From Gammaproteobacteria bacterium (GTDB lineage: Bacteria > Pseudomonadota > Gammaproteobacteria > Granulosicoccales > Granulosicoccaceae): DNA of 11,240 nucleotides. The position numbers and the translations under genes are program-made. Below, piece after piece: positions 1 to 6,872 of this stretch. The notes below the pieces were generated by a model. It was not told the DNA's origin and made no database searches. It saw only the letters and a list, made by a program, of their open reading frames with translations. Location of the stretch: the NCBI GenBank assembly GCA_020444765.1, contig JAGRHW010000089.1, forward strand, positions 1-11,240, in the 5' to 3' direction. Numbering within the stretch: position 1 is the first letter of the stretch; the number at the start of each line of letters is the position of its first letter.

Positions 1-21
1 GAAAAAGGTTTGGTTAAATAA
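1..21 (+). CDS. 3' end of an upstream gene, possibly a TRAP solute-binding protein (partial)
   Basis: In frame 1 the window begins with codons for EKGLVK followed by a TAA stop at 19-21. Only six residues are visible, so the family cannot be read from the sequence. The guess that this is a DctP-type periplasmic binding protein rests on position: it sits just before a TRAP small and large permease pair that otherwise lacks a binding protein, and the hairpin that follows is of the kind often found after binding-protein genes in transport operons. It could be any other gene. Confidence 0.35.
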   Translation, partial: EKGLVK

Positions 22-32
22 TAATACAAGCC

Positions 33-57
33 GGCGGCGGCATCTGTTGCCGCCGCC
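33..57 (+). promoter_or_regulatory. GC-rich stem-loop between upstream gene and TRAP small permease
   Basis: GGCGGCGGCA (33-42) pairs perfectly with TGCCGCCGCC (48-57) around a five-base loop, TCTGT. The bases after the stem (TCGTTCTC) are not a clean T-run, so this is a poor intrinsic terminator. Its position 12 bases after the upstream stop and 28 bases before the permease start fits an RNA processing or attenuation hairpin, which would give more upstream product than permease. The pairing is seen directly; the role is inferred. Confidence 0.55.
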
Positions 58-84
58 TCGTTCTCTGGTGCCGGAGTATCTGTG

Positions 85-690
85 ATGTCAGAAGAGAACC
101 CGCAAGATTCCGCCACGCCTGACGCCGGTCACGATCAACGTCAGTCCGGAGCCATCGCTGAAGCCGGCATCCTTGGCCGGTTGATCGACAAGGGCGGCGT
201 GATCTTCGCAACAGGTATCATCATCGCCATGCTGATCCTGATCCAGGAGGTCTTTCTCCGCTACGTATTGAATTCGCCGACGATCTGGGCCCACGAAACG
301 ACGATCTTTCTGTGCGCGATCGCGTTCGTTTACGGGGGCTTGTATTGTGCGGCGCGAAATTCCCATATCCGCGTCGTCATCATCTACGATTATGTACCCG
401 CCGGGTTTCGCCGCGTACTCGATGTGATTATTTCCGTCATCTGCGCCATCTCGGCAATTTTTTTCGCCTGGGCCGCCTGGCTGATGGTCAAGCGCGCCGC
501 CTTCGAACCGGGCGGCGGCTTTCGGCTCGAAACATCCGGCAGCGCCTGGAACCCGCCGACGCCGGCACTGCTGAAAATCACCATGCTGGTGGTGATGATC
601 GTACTGGCCGTGCAGTTTATCGTTCTGGCGATCAACTACGCGCGCCCCAAACCGCCGCAACAAGACACCAAGGGCGGGAGAGCCGGATGA
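85..690 (+). CDS. TRAP transporter small permease (DctQ family)
   Basis: This is the four-helix small membrane subunit of a tripartite ATP-independent periplasmic transporter, which supports the large permease in Na+-driven uptake of organic acids. The product has 201 residues. A polar N-terminal tail of about 35 residues precedes hydrophobic segments near 38-58, 69-90, 110-134 and 160-184. The family signature is visible as FLRYVLNSPTIWAHE (57-71). The segment SAWNPPTPALLK before helix 4 resembles the small subunits of the mannitol/chloroaromatic TRAP branch. ATG at 85 is preferred over GTG at 82 because GGAG at 73-76 is better spaced to it. The stop overlaps the next start in ATGA. Its place before dgoD suggests a sugar-acid substrate such as galactonate or gluconate, but the sequence alone does not fix the substrate. 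Confidence 0.9.
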   Translation: MSEENPQDSATPDAGHDQRQSGAIAEAGILGRLIDKGGVIFATGIIIAMLILIQEVFLRYVLNSPTIWAHETTIFLCAIAFVYGGLYCAARNSHIRVVIIYDYVPAGFRRVLDVIISVICAISAIFFAWAAWLMVKRAAFEPGGGFRLETSGSAWNPPTPALLKITMLVVMIVLAVQFIVLAINYARPKPPQQDTKGGRAG

Positions 691-2012
691 ACGGTTTCGA
701 TCTTTTGCCCGACCTGAAGGCACTCGGCATAGAATACGGCACCCTGGTCATGTTCCTGCTCCTGCTGGCGCTGTTGCTGACGGGCATGCCGCTGGCATTC
801 GTGACCCTGCTGGTCGCTCTGATCTTCGCCCTCGGCTGGTTCGGACCGATGGCGGTGCCGCTGATCACAAGTCGCGTCTACTCCTTTGTGTCCTCATTCG
901 TCTTCGTATCCGTGCCCATGTTCGTGCTGATGGCAGCCTTGCTGGATCGCTCGGGAATCGCCAAAGACCTGTTCGACGCGATGCGACTTGTCGGCGGGCG
1001 CTTGCGTGGTTCGGTCGCCATACAAACGATTTTCGTCGCCGTGGTGCTGGCAGCCATGAGCGGTATCATCGGCGGCGAAATCGTCCTGCTGGGCCTGTTG
1101 GCCCTGCCGCAGATGCTGCGCATGGGCTATGACCGCAAGCTGGCCATCGGCGTCATCTGTGCCGGCGGTTCGCTGGGCACCATGGTGCCGCCGTCCATCG
1201 TGCTGATCATTTATGGCCTGACCGCCAACGTTTCCATCGGCGAACTCTTCACATCGGCCTTTATTCCGGGATTTATGCTGGCGGGTTTTTACGTTATCTA
1301 TGTGCTGGTCCGCTGCTACCTCAATCCCTCCCTGGCACCGGCGCCCGAACAGGAAAGCGTGCCCTTCTCGGAAAAAGCCCGGCTTTTAAAAGGCATCATT
1401 CTACCGATCATGGTTGTCATCTTCGTTTTGGGCTCCATTTACGGCGGCATTGCATCGGTTACCGAAGCGTCGGCGGTCGGCGTACTCGGCGTGTTGATCT
1501 CGACAATCGTCCGCCGCGAGTTCAGCGTTTCCATGCTGAAGGCCGCGTCGCTGCAAACACTTGCAACCTGCGGCATGATCGTCTGGATCGGCATCGGCGC
1601 GAGTGCCTTGGTTGGCGTATTCAACCTGATGGGCGGTATCAAGTTCGTGTCGACGCTGATCACCGGCATCTCGGACAATCCCACAGTAATCATTTTATTC
1701 ATGATGCTGATTCTGTTCGTGCTCGGCATGTTTCTCGACTGGGTTGGCATCGCCCTGTTGACCATGCCGATCTTCGTGCCGATCGTAAAATCGCTTGGCT
1801 TCGATCCTGTCTGGTTCGGCGTTCTGTTTGCCATGAATATGCAGATCAGCTTTCTGTCTCCGCCCTTCGGCCCCGCCGCCTTTTATCTCAAGAGCGTGGC
1901 GCCACCGGATATCAGCCTCGGTGAAATCTTCCGCGCGATGCTGCCGTTCATCAGCATTCAGATTATCGCGGTCGGTTTGCTGATCCTGTTTCCGGGGATT
2001 ACCGGGCGATGA
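687..2012 (+). CDS. TRAP transporter large permease (DctM family)
   Basis: This is the large ion-coupled membrane subunit that moves the substrate released by the periplasmic binding protein across the inner membrane. It has 441 residues, typical for the family, and is almost entirely hydrophobic with a dozen or so membrane segments. Family landmarks are [10 protein letters not shown] (151-160) in the first helical hairpin region, [15 protein letters not shown] (about 349-363) and [17 protein letters not shown] (about 377-393) in the second. The [12 protein letters not shown] form is typical of the mannitol/chloroaromatic or amino-acid TRAP branch, and differs from the second DctM in this window. 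The start ATG overlaps the small-permease stop (ATGA) and has GGGAG at 676-680. A 37-base gap separates it from dgoD, so the transporter is very likely co-transcribed with galactonate catabolism and serves it. Confidence 0.93.
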   Translation: MNGFDLLPDLKALGIEYGTLVMFLLLLALLLTGMPLAFVTLLVALIFALGWFGPMAVPLITSRVYSFVSSFVFVSVPMFVLMAALLDRSGIAKDLFDAMRLVGGRLRGSVAIQTIFVAVVLAAMSGIIGGEIVLLGLLALPQMLRMGYDRKLAIGVICAGGSLGTMVPPSIVLIIYGLTANVSIGELFTSAFIPGFMLAGFYVIYVLVRCYLNPSLAPAPEQESVPFSEKARLLKGIILPIMVVIFVLGSIYGGIASVTEASAVGVLGVLISTIVRREFSVSMLKAASLQTLATCGMIVWIGIGASALVGVFNLMGGIKFVSTLITGISDNPTVIILFMMLILFVLGMFLDWVGIALLTMPIFVPIVKSLGFDPVWFGVLFAMNMQISFLSPPFGPAAFYLKSVAPPDISLGEIFRAMLPFISIQIIAVGLLILFPGITGR

Positions 2013-2049
2013 GCGTGACTCTTGTGCCGGGCCTGTATCGGAGGTTTCG

Positions 2050-3198
2050 ATGAAAATAACCAAGCTCACCACCTGGCAGGTACCACCCCGCTGGCTGTTC
2101 CTCAAGATCGAAACCGATGAAGGCGTGGCCGGCTGGGGCGAGCCGGTGATCGAAGGCAAGGCTGCGACCGTGGAAGCCGCCGTGCAGGACTTTGCTGATC
2201 TGCTGATAGGCCGCGACCCGCGACGTATCGAAGACATCTGGCAAACACTTTACCGTGGCGGATTTTATCGGGGCGGACCTGTATTGATGTCGGCCATTGC
2301 CGGGATCGACCAGGCCTTGTGGGATATCAAGGGCAAGGCCCTCGGCGTGCCCGTTCATGAACTCCTGGGCGGCGCGGTGCGGGATCGCATGCAAATGTAC
2401 TGCTGGATCGGCGGTGACCGTCCGGGAGACATCGCCAGCCAGGCCCGGGAGGCCGTCAGCCGTGGCTTCAGCGCCTTCAAAATGAACGGTACTGCGGAGC
2501 TGGCGATCGTCGACTCGCATCAGAAAATCGAGGCGGCGGTGGCGCGGGTCGCCGAGGCGCGTGAAGCCGTCGGCAGCGCCGTCGGCATCGCGATCGACTT
2601 CCACGGTAGAGTCCACCGCCCCATGGCCAAAGTATTACTGCGTGAGCTGGAGGCCTTTCATCCCCTGTTCGTCGAGGAGCCGGTACTGCCGGAACATCTG
2701 CATTGCCTGCCGCAAATCGCCGGCGGACTCGGTTATCCGATTGCAACCGGCGAAAGACTGTTCACCCGTTACGCCTTCCGCGACCTGCTGGAGGCGCGCA
2801 TGGTTGACATCATCCAGCCCGACATCAGTCACTGCGGCGGCCTGAGCGAAGCGCGCAAGATCGCCACCATGGCCGAGGCCTACGACGTGGCACTCGCGCC
2901 TCATTGCCCGCTGGGGCCGCTGACCCTGGCAGCTTCCCTGCAGCTCGACTTTCTGTCGCACAATGCATTTATCCAGGAACAAAGCATGGGCATACACTAC
3001 AACACCGGCAACGATGTGCTTGACTACCTTAGCGACCCAGGCCCGCTGCGTATCGTCGACGGTTACCTGCCGCTTCTGGAAGGTCCCGGCCTCGGCGTGG
3101 AAATCAACGAGGAATACCTGATCGAGAAAGCCAAAGAGGGTCACCGTTGGCGTAACCCTGTCTGGCGGCATACCGATGGGAGTGTCGCCGAATGGTAA
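2050..3198 (+). CDS. dgoD: D-galactonate dehydratase
   Basis: It dehydrates D-galactonate to 2-keto-3-deoxy-D-galactonate in the cytoplasm, the first step of the De Ley-Doudoroff pathway. The product has 382 residues, the same as E. coli DgoD, and it belongs to the enolase superfamily, mandelate-racemase branch. The N-terminal capping domain runs to about 115 and contains [18 protein letters not shown] and [18 protein letters not shown]. The barrel carries the expected Mg2+ ligands D183, E209 and E235, the catalytic H185 (DFHGR) and H285 (APHCPLGP), D258 behind H285, and E310 in [11 protein letters not shown]. These fall at the same numbers as the residues known in the E. coli enzyme. The end, [16 protein letters not shown], is also diagnostic. 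A strong RBS (CGGAGGT, 2039-2045) precedes ATG 2050. The last 7 bases overlap dgoA. Misassignment to a gluconate or arabinonate dehydratase is unlikely. Confidence 0.97.
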   Translation: MKITKLTTWQVPPRWLFLKIETDEGVAGWGEPVIEGKAATVEAAVQDFADLLIGRDPRRIEDIWQTLYRGGFYRGGPVLMSAIAGIDQALWDIKGKALGVPVHELLGGAVRDRMQMYCWIGGDRPGDIASQAREAVSRGFSAFKMNGTAELAIVDSHQKIEAAVARVAEAREAVGSAVGIAIDFHGRVHRPMAKVLLRELEAFHPLFVEEPVLPEHLHCLPQIAGGLGYPIATGERLFTRYAFRDLLEARMVDIIQPDISHCGGLSEARKIATMAEAYDVALAPHCPLGPLTLAASLQLDFLSHNAFIQEQSMGIHYNTGNDVLDYLSDPGPLRIVDGYLPLLEGPGLGVEINEEYLIEKAKEGHRWRNPVWRHTDGSVAEW

Positions 3199-3836
3199 GT
3201 CCGCACAGTGCTTTCGACCAGGCATTCACGAAAATGCCCTTGGTTGCCATACTGCGCGGCGTGCGGCCCGATGAAATCATCGCCATCGCCGACGTGCTGA
3301 TCGATGCCGGCTTTACGCTGCTGGAAGTTCCGTTGAACTCACCGGATGCTTTTACCAGCATCGAACGGCTGGTCGCACATTGTCCGGACGATATCGTGAT
3401 CGGCGCCGGTACGGTTTTACAGGTCGACGAGGCCATTCGGCTAAGTGAACTCGGTGCACGTCTAATGGTCACGCCCAATACCAATCCGGAGATGATCAAT
3501 ACAGCTCTGGAGATGGGCCTGATACCACTTATCGGCTGCATGACACCAAGCGAGGTCCTGCTCGCCTTACGACTCGGCGCCTCGGCCGTCAAAATTTTCC
3601 CTGCCGGCCGGCTGGGGCCCGCTTACGCGGCCGATCTCAAAGCACTGCTGCCCGTTGGCACGCGGATGGTCGCGGTCGGCGGAGTCGGCAAAGCCGAAAT
3701 GGAAGCCTTCAAACGCGCCGGTTATGACGGATTCGGGTTCGGCAGCAGCTTGTACACGGCAGGCCGCAGCACCGAGGAAGTCAGCACCCGCGCACAACAA
3801 CTCGTCGGCGAATGGAAGCGCCTCTGCGGAGTGTAA
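3192..3836 (+). CDS. dgoA: 2-dehydro-3-deoxy-6-phosphogalactonate aldolase
   Basis: A class I aldolase that splits 2-keto-3-deoxy-6-phosphogalactonate into pyruvate and D-glyceraldehyde 3-phosphate, the last pathway step. The 214-residue protein is a single KDPG/KDPGal-aldolase TIM barrel. Motifs in order: [13 protein letters not shown] (16-28), LLEVPLNSP (43-51) with catalytic Glu45, GAGTVL (71-76), VTPNTNPE (93-100), and SAVKIFPA (131-138) with the Schiff-base Lys134. VGGVG (162-166) and GFGSSLY (182-188) form the phosphate site. EVPLNSP, rather than the EVTLRTP-type strand of Eda, favours the galacto enzyme. ATG 3192 lies inside the dgoD stop region and has GGGAG at 3178-3182, so translation is probably coupled. 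Some members also act on KDPG, which would matter because gntK lies in the same operon. Confidence 0.95.
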   Translation: MVSPHSAFDQAFTKMPLVAILRGVRPDEIIAIADVLIDAGFTLLEVPLNSPDAFTSIERLVAHCPDDIVIGAGTVLQVDEAIRLSELGARLMVTPNTNPEMINTALEMGLIPLIGCMTPSEVLLALRLGASAVKIFPAGRLGPAYAADLKALLPVGTRMVAVGGVGKAEMEAFKRAGYDGFGFGSSLYTAGRSTEEVSTRAQQLVGEWKRLCGV

Positions 3837-3838
3837 TA

Positions 3839-4741
3839 ATGGCCACACAATGGATCATCGTCGATTGGGGCACCAGCAACTTTCGCGCTTGGCTGATCGA
3901 TGCCGACAGCGGAATGATCCGGGATGAAATCAGCGACGGCGCCGGTATGGCGTCACTCGAATCACGGGAATTCCCGGACTATTGCCGTGACCGACTGCAA
4001 GCCTGGCGCACCGGATCGACACCACCGATCTATATGAGCGGGATGGTCGGCGCAGCCCAGGGTTGGCAACTGGCGCCACAACTGCCTTTGCCGATCAGGC
4101 TCGATGAACTGGCCAAAGAGGTCGTGGCCGCTAACGGCCTGGACGACACCTGGATTATTCCCGGCGCCCGGCTGGCCGGTGACCACCCCGATGTGATGCG
4201 TGGCGAAGAAGTGCAGATCTTCGGCGCCCTGGCTATCGCCGGGCGAGACGATGCGCTGCTCTGCCTGCCCGGCACCCACAGCAAATGGGCGCGTGTCGAA
4301 GACCGTCGCCTGAACGCTTTTACCACATCCATGACTGGCGAAGTCTTCGAGCTGATGCTCAGCCATTCGATTCTTGCCCGCTCCGCTGAGGAGCGCAAGT
4401 CGTCGGAGGCGGCTTTTGAACAGGGCTTAATACAAGCCCAAAATGACGGCGGCTTGTTGCACCAGCTTTTTACCACCCGCGCCCGCACGCTTTACGGCGG
4501 ACTCGCGCCCGCTGATCTATACAGCTATCTTTCCGGCGTGCTGATCGGCAGTGAAGTCAAAGCCATGCAGACCCTGTATCCGCCCGACGGGCAGGAACTG
4601 CTGTTGATCTGCGCATCCGGTCTGCGCCAGCCTTACGAACACGCGCTCCGGCTCAGCGGTTACAGCACACGCTGGCTGGATGCCAGGCTTGCATCATTAC
4701 AAGGCACTCGTGCGATCATCGCGCGTCACCGGAGCGATTGA
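3839..4741 (+). CDS. dgoK: 2-dehydro-3-deoxygalactonokinase
   Basis: It phosphorylates 2-keto-3-deoxy-D-galactonate with ATP at C6, giving the substrate of DgoA. The product has 300 residues and belongs to the DgoK family of ASKHA-fold sugar kinases. Visible blocks are IIVDWGTSNFRAWL (6-19, first phosphate loop), MSGMVGAAQGW (66-76), VMRGEEVQIFGA (119-130), LPGTHSKW (143-150), FTTSMTGEVFELM (161-173) and LSGVLIGSEV (231-240). E. coli DgoK has nearly the same blocks. ATG 3839 is chosen over an in-frame ATG at 3812 because the protein then begins at the conserved strand, starts two bases after the dgoA stop, and has GGAG at 3829-3832. It completes the D-A-K set, in the reverse of the E. coli K-A-D order. 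Confidence 0.95.
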   Translation: MATQWIIVDWGTSNFRAWLIDADSGMIRDEISDGAGMASLESREFPDYCRDRLQAWRTGSTPPIYMSGMVGAAQGWQLAPQLPLPIRLDELAKEVVAANGLDDTWIIPGARLAGDHPDVMRGEEVQIFGALAIAGRDDALLCLPGTHSKWARVEDRRLNAFTTSMTGEVFELMLSHSILARSAEERKSSEAAFEQGLIQAQNDGGLLHQLFTTRARTLYGGLAPADLYSYLSGVLIGSEVKAMQTLYPPDGQELLLICASGLRQPYEHALRLSGYSTRWLDARLASLQGTRAIIARHRSD

Positions 4742-4742
4742 C

Positions 4743-5303
4743 GTGTCAGCAGAGACAGTGAAATCAGGATTCGAACCGGCCCGCCTGATCATCGTTATGG
4801 GCGTTACCGGCTGCGGCAAGTCCACCGTTGGCGCGGCACTCGCCGGGCGGCTGAATGCGCCTTTTCTCGATGCCGACGATTACCACCCGCCGGCCAATAT
4901 CGAGAAAATGTCGCAAGGCATTCCGCTGACCGACGTGGACCGCTGGCCATGGCTTGACCGGCTGGCGCTGGAGCTCCGGGAGAAATCTCGGCAGAAGCCC
5001 GACGGCATTGCGGTATCCGCCTGCTCGGCGCTGCGCCGGGCCTACCGCGAAAGACTGATCGCCACCGCCGGCGCGCCGATTCTTTTTATCTTCCTGCATG
5101 GCACCCGCGAAGTCATCGCCCGGCGCATGCAGACGCGAATCGATCACTTTATGCCAACCACGCTACTGGACAGCCAGCTCGCCACGCTCGAACCACCAGC
5201 GGCTGACGAAAATGCACTGTCGGTGGACATAGGCCCGATGGTCTCGGCGCTGGCGGAAGATATCTTCCGGCAGATAGTCGCCGCCCGAAAAGCCAGCTCG
5301 TGA
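4743..5303 (+). CDS. gntK: Gluconokinase (GntK/IdnK family)
   Basis: It transfers phosphate from ATP to D-gluconate, making 6-phosphogluconate for the Entner-Doudoroff or pentose phosphate route. The 186-residue P-loop kinase begins its fold with LIIVMGVTGCGKSTVGAALA; the Walker A motif GVTGCGKST is at 20-28. Next come FLDADDYHPPANIEKM (41-56), GIPLTDVDRWPWL (59-71), VSACSALRRAYRERL (91-105), ILFIFLHG (113-120) and HFMPTTLLDSQLATLEPP (135-152), all standard for thermoresistant-type gluconokinase. A GTG start at 4743 is chosen: it lies one base after the dgoK stop and 8 bases after GGAG (4731-4734). An ATG at 4680 would run far into dgoK. No 6-phosphogluconate dehydratase is in the window, so its product must be handled elsewhere. 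Confidence 0.93.
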   Translation: MSAETVKSGFEPARLIIVMGVTGCGKSTVGAALAGRLNAPFLDADDYHPPANIEKMSQGIPLTDVDRWPWLDRLALELREKSRQKPDGIAVSACSALRRAYRERLIATAGAPILFIFLHGTREVIARRMQTRIDHFMPTTLLDSQLATLEPPAADENALSVDIGPMVSALAEDIFRQIVAARKASS

Positions 5304-5331
5304 CCGACCGATCGCTGTTTACCTCAAGCGT

Positions 5332-6192
5332 TCAATCGAAGTCGTGCAACTCTGTATGGATATCCTCGACCCGCTGGATTCGTTCACGGCCTTCGCGACC
5401 GGCGTGTTTCAGCATGACGATACTTAACAGATGTATCAGCGAGCTGGCGGCCGGATAACTGTCGAAGGGCCCGCCGCCCGAGACATCGGCGTGCAGCACC
5501 CAGGTAGCGAAATTAATCGTCGCGCCGACATTCGGCTCGGTGATATACAGAATGGGTATTTTTTTCTTCTGGATGATGCGCAGCGTCTGGCGAAAACGCA
5601 GCGTGCGCCGGCGGAAACCGATCGCGACCACGATGTCGTCGGATGAAAAACTGACCATCTGCTCGGCCAGTGTGGAGCCTTCCGAAACAAGCAACTGCAC
5701 CTGGTCCCGGACCTGAAGAAACTGCCAGCGCGCATAATCGGCCAGAAAATAACTGTGCCTGTAACCCAGCAGCCAGATACGCCGCGCGCCCATCAGGCTT
5801 TTGCCCAGTCTTTCCAGTTTACGCAGATCAAGCGCTTCGAATGTGCGCGCCATCATGGCCAGTTCCTGCTCCATCTGTCTGCGCAGATAGGAGTCCGGCA
5901 CATCGATCTCCGGCTTCTGGCTGAGCATATAAAGCGGTGAGCCCCAGTCCTGCTGTTCGCGGGCGCTGCGCCTGGCCTGCTCGAAACTGTCGTAACCGAG
6001 ACGCCGGAACAACCGCGTGGCGGCAGCCTTGGACACGCCGGCCAGATCGGCCAGTTCGGTCGCCGAATAGCTGGCCACGTCACCGGGAAAGTCCAGTATC
6101 AGATCCGCCAGTTTTCGTTCACTGGGGGGCAGATGCTGATAGTGGTTTCTAATTCTCGACAGGGTTGAATCATCATCAGTTGGCTGCGCCAT
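5332..6192 (-). CDS. RpiR/MurR-family transcriptional regulator (HTH plus SIS domain)
   Basis: A DNA-binding regulator of 286 residues. The N-terminal RpiR helix-turn-helix domain covers about 10-80, with LPPSERKLADLIL (21-33) and the recognition region SATELADLAGVSKAAATRLFRRLGY (about 43-67). A C-terminal SIS domain spans about 125-265. In the SIS domain, GYRHSYFLA (143-151) occupies the first ligand loop. VAIGFRRRTLRF (189-200) stands where phosphosugar-binding members usually have a Ser/Thr-rich loop, so the effector may not be a sugar phosphate. ATG at 6192 has GGAGA (6205-6201) eight bases upstream on its own strand. It is convergent with gntK (28-base gap) and divergent from the second TRAP operon. 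It most likely controls that operon and itself through the palindromes in the shared intergenic region. Control of the dgo operon is also possible, but its promoter is outside the window. Confidence 0.93.
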   Translation of the reverse strand: MAQPTDDDSTLSRIRNHYQHLPPSERKLADLILDFPGDVASYSATELADLAGVSKAAATRLFRRLGYDSFEQARRSAREQQDWGSPLYMLSQKPEIDVPDSYLRRQMEQELAMMARTFEALDLRKLERLGKSLMGARRIWLLGYRHSYFLADYARWQFLQVRDQVQLLVSEGSTLAEQMVSFSSDDIVVAIGFRRRTLRFRQTLRIIQKKKIPILYITEPNVGATINFATWVLHADVSGGGPFDSYPAASSLIHLLSIVMLKHAGREGRERIQRVEDIHTELHDFD

Positions 6193-6251
6193 ACCGGCTT
6201 GTCTCCACGAACCTCCGTTTATTTCGCCCTTAAGATAACATGTCCGGCGAA

Positions 6252-6280
6252 TTGAAATTATAATTTCATAAATCTAGACT
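6252..6280 (+). promoter_or_regulatory. Candidate sigma70 promoter for the second TRAP operon
   Basis: TTGAAA (6252-6257, five of six to TTGACA) and TAGACT (6275-6280, four of six to TATAAT) are separated by 17 bases. This is the best-spaced pair in the AT-rich divergent region. It predicts transcription starting near 6287, about 45 bases before the small-permease start. The first palindrome overlaps the -35 box and the second covers the predicted start, an arrangement expected for repression. It is read by eye only. Confidence 0.45.
6253..6268. promoter_or_regulatory. Perfect 16-base palindrome, candidate RpiR-family operator
   Basis: TGAAATTATAATTTCA is an exact inverted repeat in the regulator/TRAP divergent intergenic region. 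AT-rich palindromes with TGAAA/TTTCA or TGTAA/TTACA arms are typical of RpiR-family operators such as those of HexR. Its position next to the rpiR-type gene supports binding by that regulator. The symmetry is seen in the sequence; the assignment of the binding protein is inferred. Confidence 0.6.
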
Positions 6281-6282
6281 TA

Positions 6283-6300
6283 TTGAAAAATTTGTTGCAA
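6283..6300. promoter_or_regulatory. Second, imperfect inverted repeat, candidate operator
   Basis: TTGAAAAATTTGTTGCAA has arms TTGAAA and TTGCAA that are inverted copies with one mismatch. It shares 11 of 18 positions with the first site when aligned (6252-6269). The two centres are 31 bases apart, close to three helical turns, which would place two dimers on the same face of the DNA. It is weaker than the first site and could be chance in AT-rich DNA. Confidence 0.35.
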
Positions 6301-6332
6301 GATAAGTTTCATCATTTTGCCAGGTGATGGAA

Positions 6333-6872
6333 ATGCAAGCAGAAGAAAGCAGATTCCAGACAATTGCCGGCTATGCCGCCGCCTGGAGTCACCGGCTCAG
6401 CAAGCTCACCGAAATGGTCGTCATCGTGCTGATGGCGGTTCTGGTACTGGATGTCTGGCTCGGCATCATCGTCCGTTATTTCTCCGACCTCCCCCTCACC
6501 TTTACCGAAGAGCTGGCGCGTTACCTGATGATCTGGATGGCTTTGCTTGCGGTTTCCATCGGTATTTCGCGGCGCGCGCATATCGGCGTGTTGATGCTGT
6601 TCGATAAAACCCACGGGCTTTCCCGGCATTTGTTGCTGGGCGCCATCGATCTGCTGGGCCTGTTGTTTTTTCTGTTCCTGTTTTATTACGGAGTCGGCTT
6701 CACCATCGACGGCGCCAGACGGCTGAGCATGATTTACGGCATGCCCAAATCCATTCCCTTCGCGGCTGTACCGGTGTCATGTCTGCTGGCGGCGATTCAG
6801 ATCGTCCTGACGGCGGTGCGCGATCAGGCCAAACTGCTGAGGCAAACCGATCACGAGGAGATTGTCACATGA
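6333..6872 (+). CDS. TRAP transporter small permease (DctQ family), second system
   Basis: Small membrane subunit of the second TRAP transporter, with 179 residues. Hydrophobic segments lie near 26-48, 61-79, 100-121 and 140-163. The family pattern RYFSDLPLTFTEELARYLMIW starts at 48, followed by GISRRAHIGV (77-86). It is the C4-dicarboxylate/sialate-like type and is clearly different from the small permease at 85-690. ATG 6333 is favoured because AGGTGAT (6322-6328) pairs well with the 16S rRNA tail at a workable distance. ATG 6327 and GTG 6324 are in frame but lie on or against that RBS. The stop overlaps the large-permease start. It is the first gene of the right-hand operon, divergent from the RpiR-type regulator. 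Confidence 0.9.
   Translation: MQAEESRFQTIAGYAAAWSHRLSKLTEMVVIVLMAVLVLDVWLGIIVRYFSDLPLTFTEELARYLMIWMALLAVSIGISRRAHIGVLMLFDKTHGLSRHLLLGAIDLLGLLFFLFLFYYGVGFTIDGARRLSMIYGMPKSIPFAAVPVSCLLAAIQIVLTAVRDQAKLLRQTDHEEIVT

Noticed and set aside
2..85. Frame-2 reading of the left edge, ending in TGA at 83-85 and overlapping the ATG at 85
   Set aside because: The overlap looks operon-like, but the frame runs through the perfect hairpin and yields Arg/Pro-rich residues unlike a protein end. Frame 1 with a stop at 19-21 before the hairpin is more natural.
88..723. Long open frame on the minus strand (211 codons) over the first small permease
   Set aside because: It lies antisense to a well-supported DctQ gene, is rich in His, Asp and Arg with no recognisable motif or hydrophobic core, and is explained by codon bias of the sense gene.
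1695..3225. Several minus-strand open frames (1695-2237, 1999-2616, 2635-3225) opposite dctM and dgoD
   Set aside because: They show no family motif and no RBS, while the sense strand encodes a full-length DgoD with all catalytic residues.
5304..5331. Possible bidirectional terminator between gntK and the convergent regulator gene
   Set aside because: The 28-base gap shows no stable inverted repeat and no T-run on either strand.
6259..6264. Perfect TATAAT in the divergent intergenic region as a plus-strand -10 box
   Set aside because: No acceptable -35 box lies 16-18 bases upstream, and the hexamer is part of the palindrome. A minus-strand -10 (ATTATA at 6257-6262) may serve the regulator gene, but its -35 is also weak.
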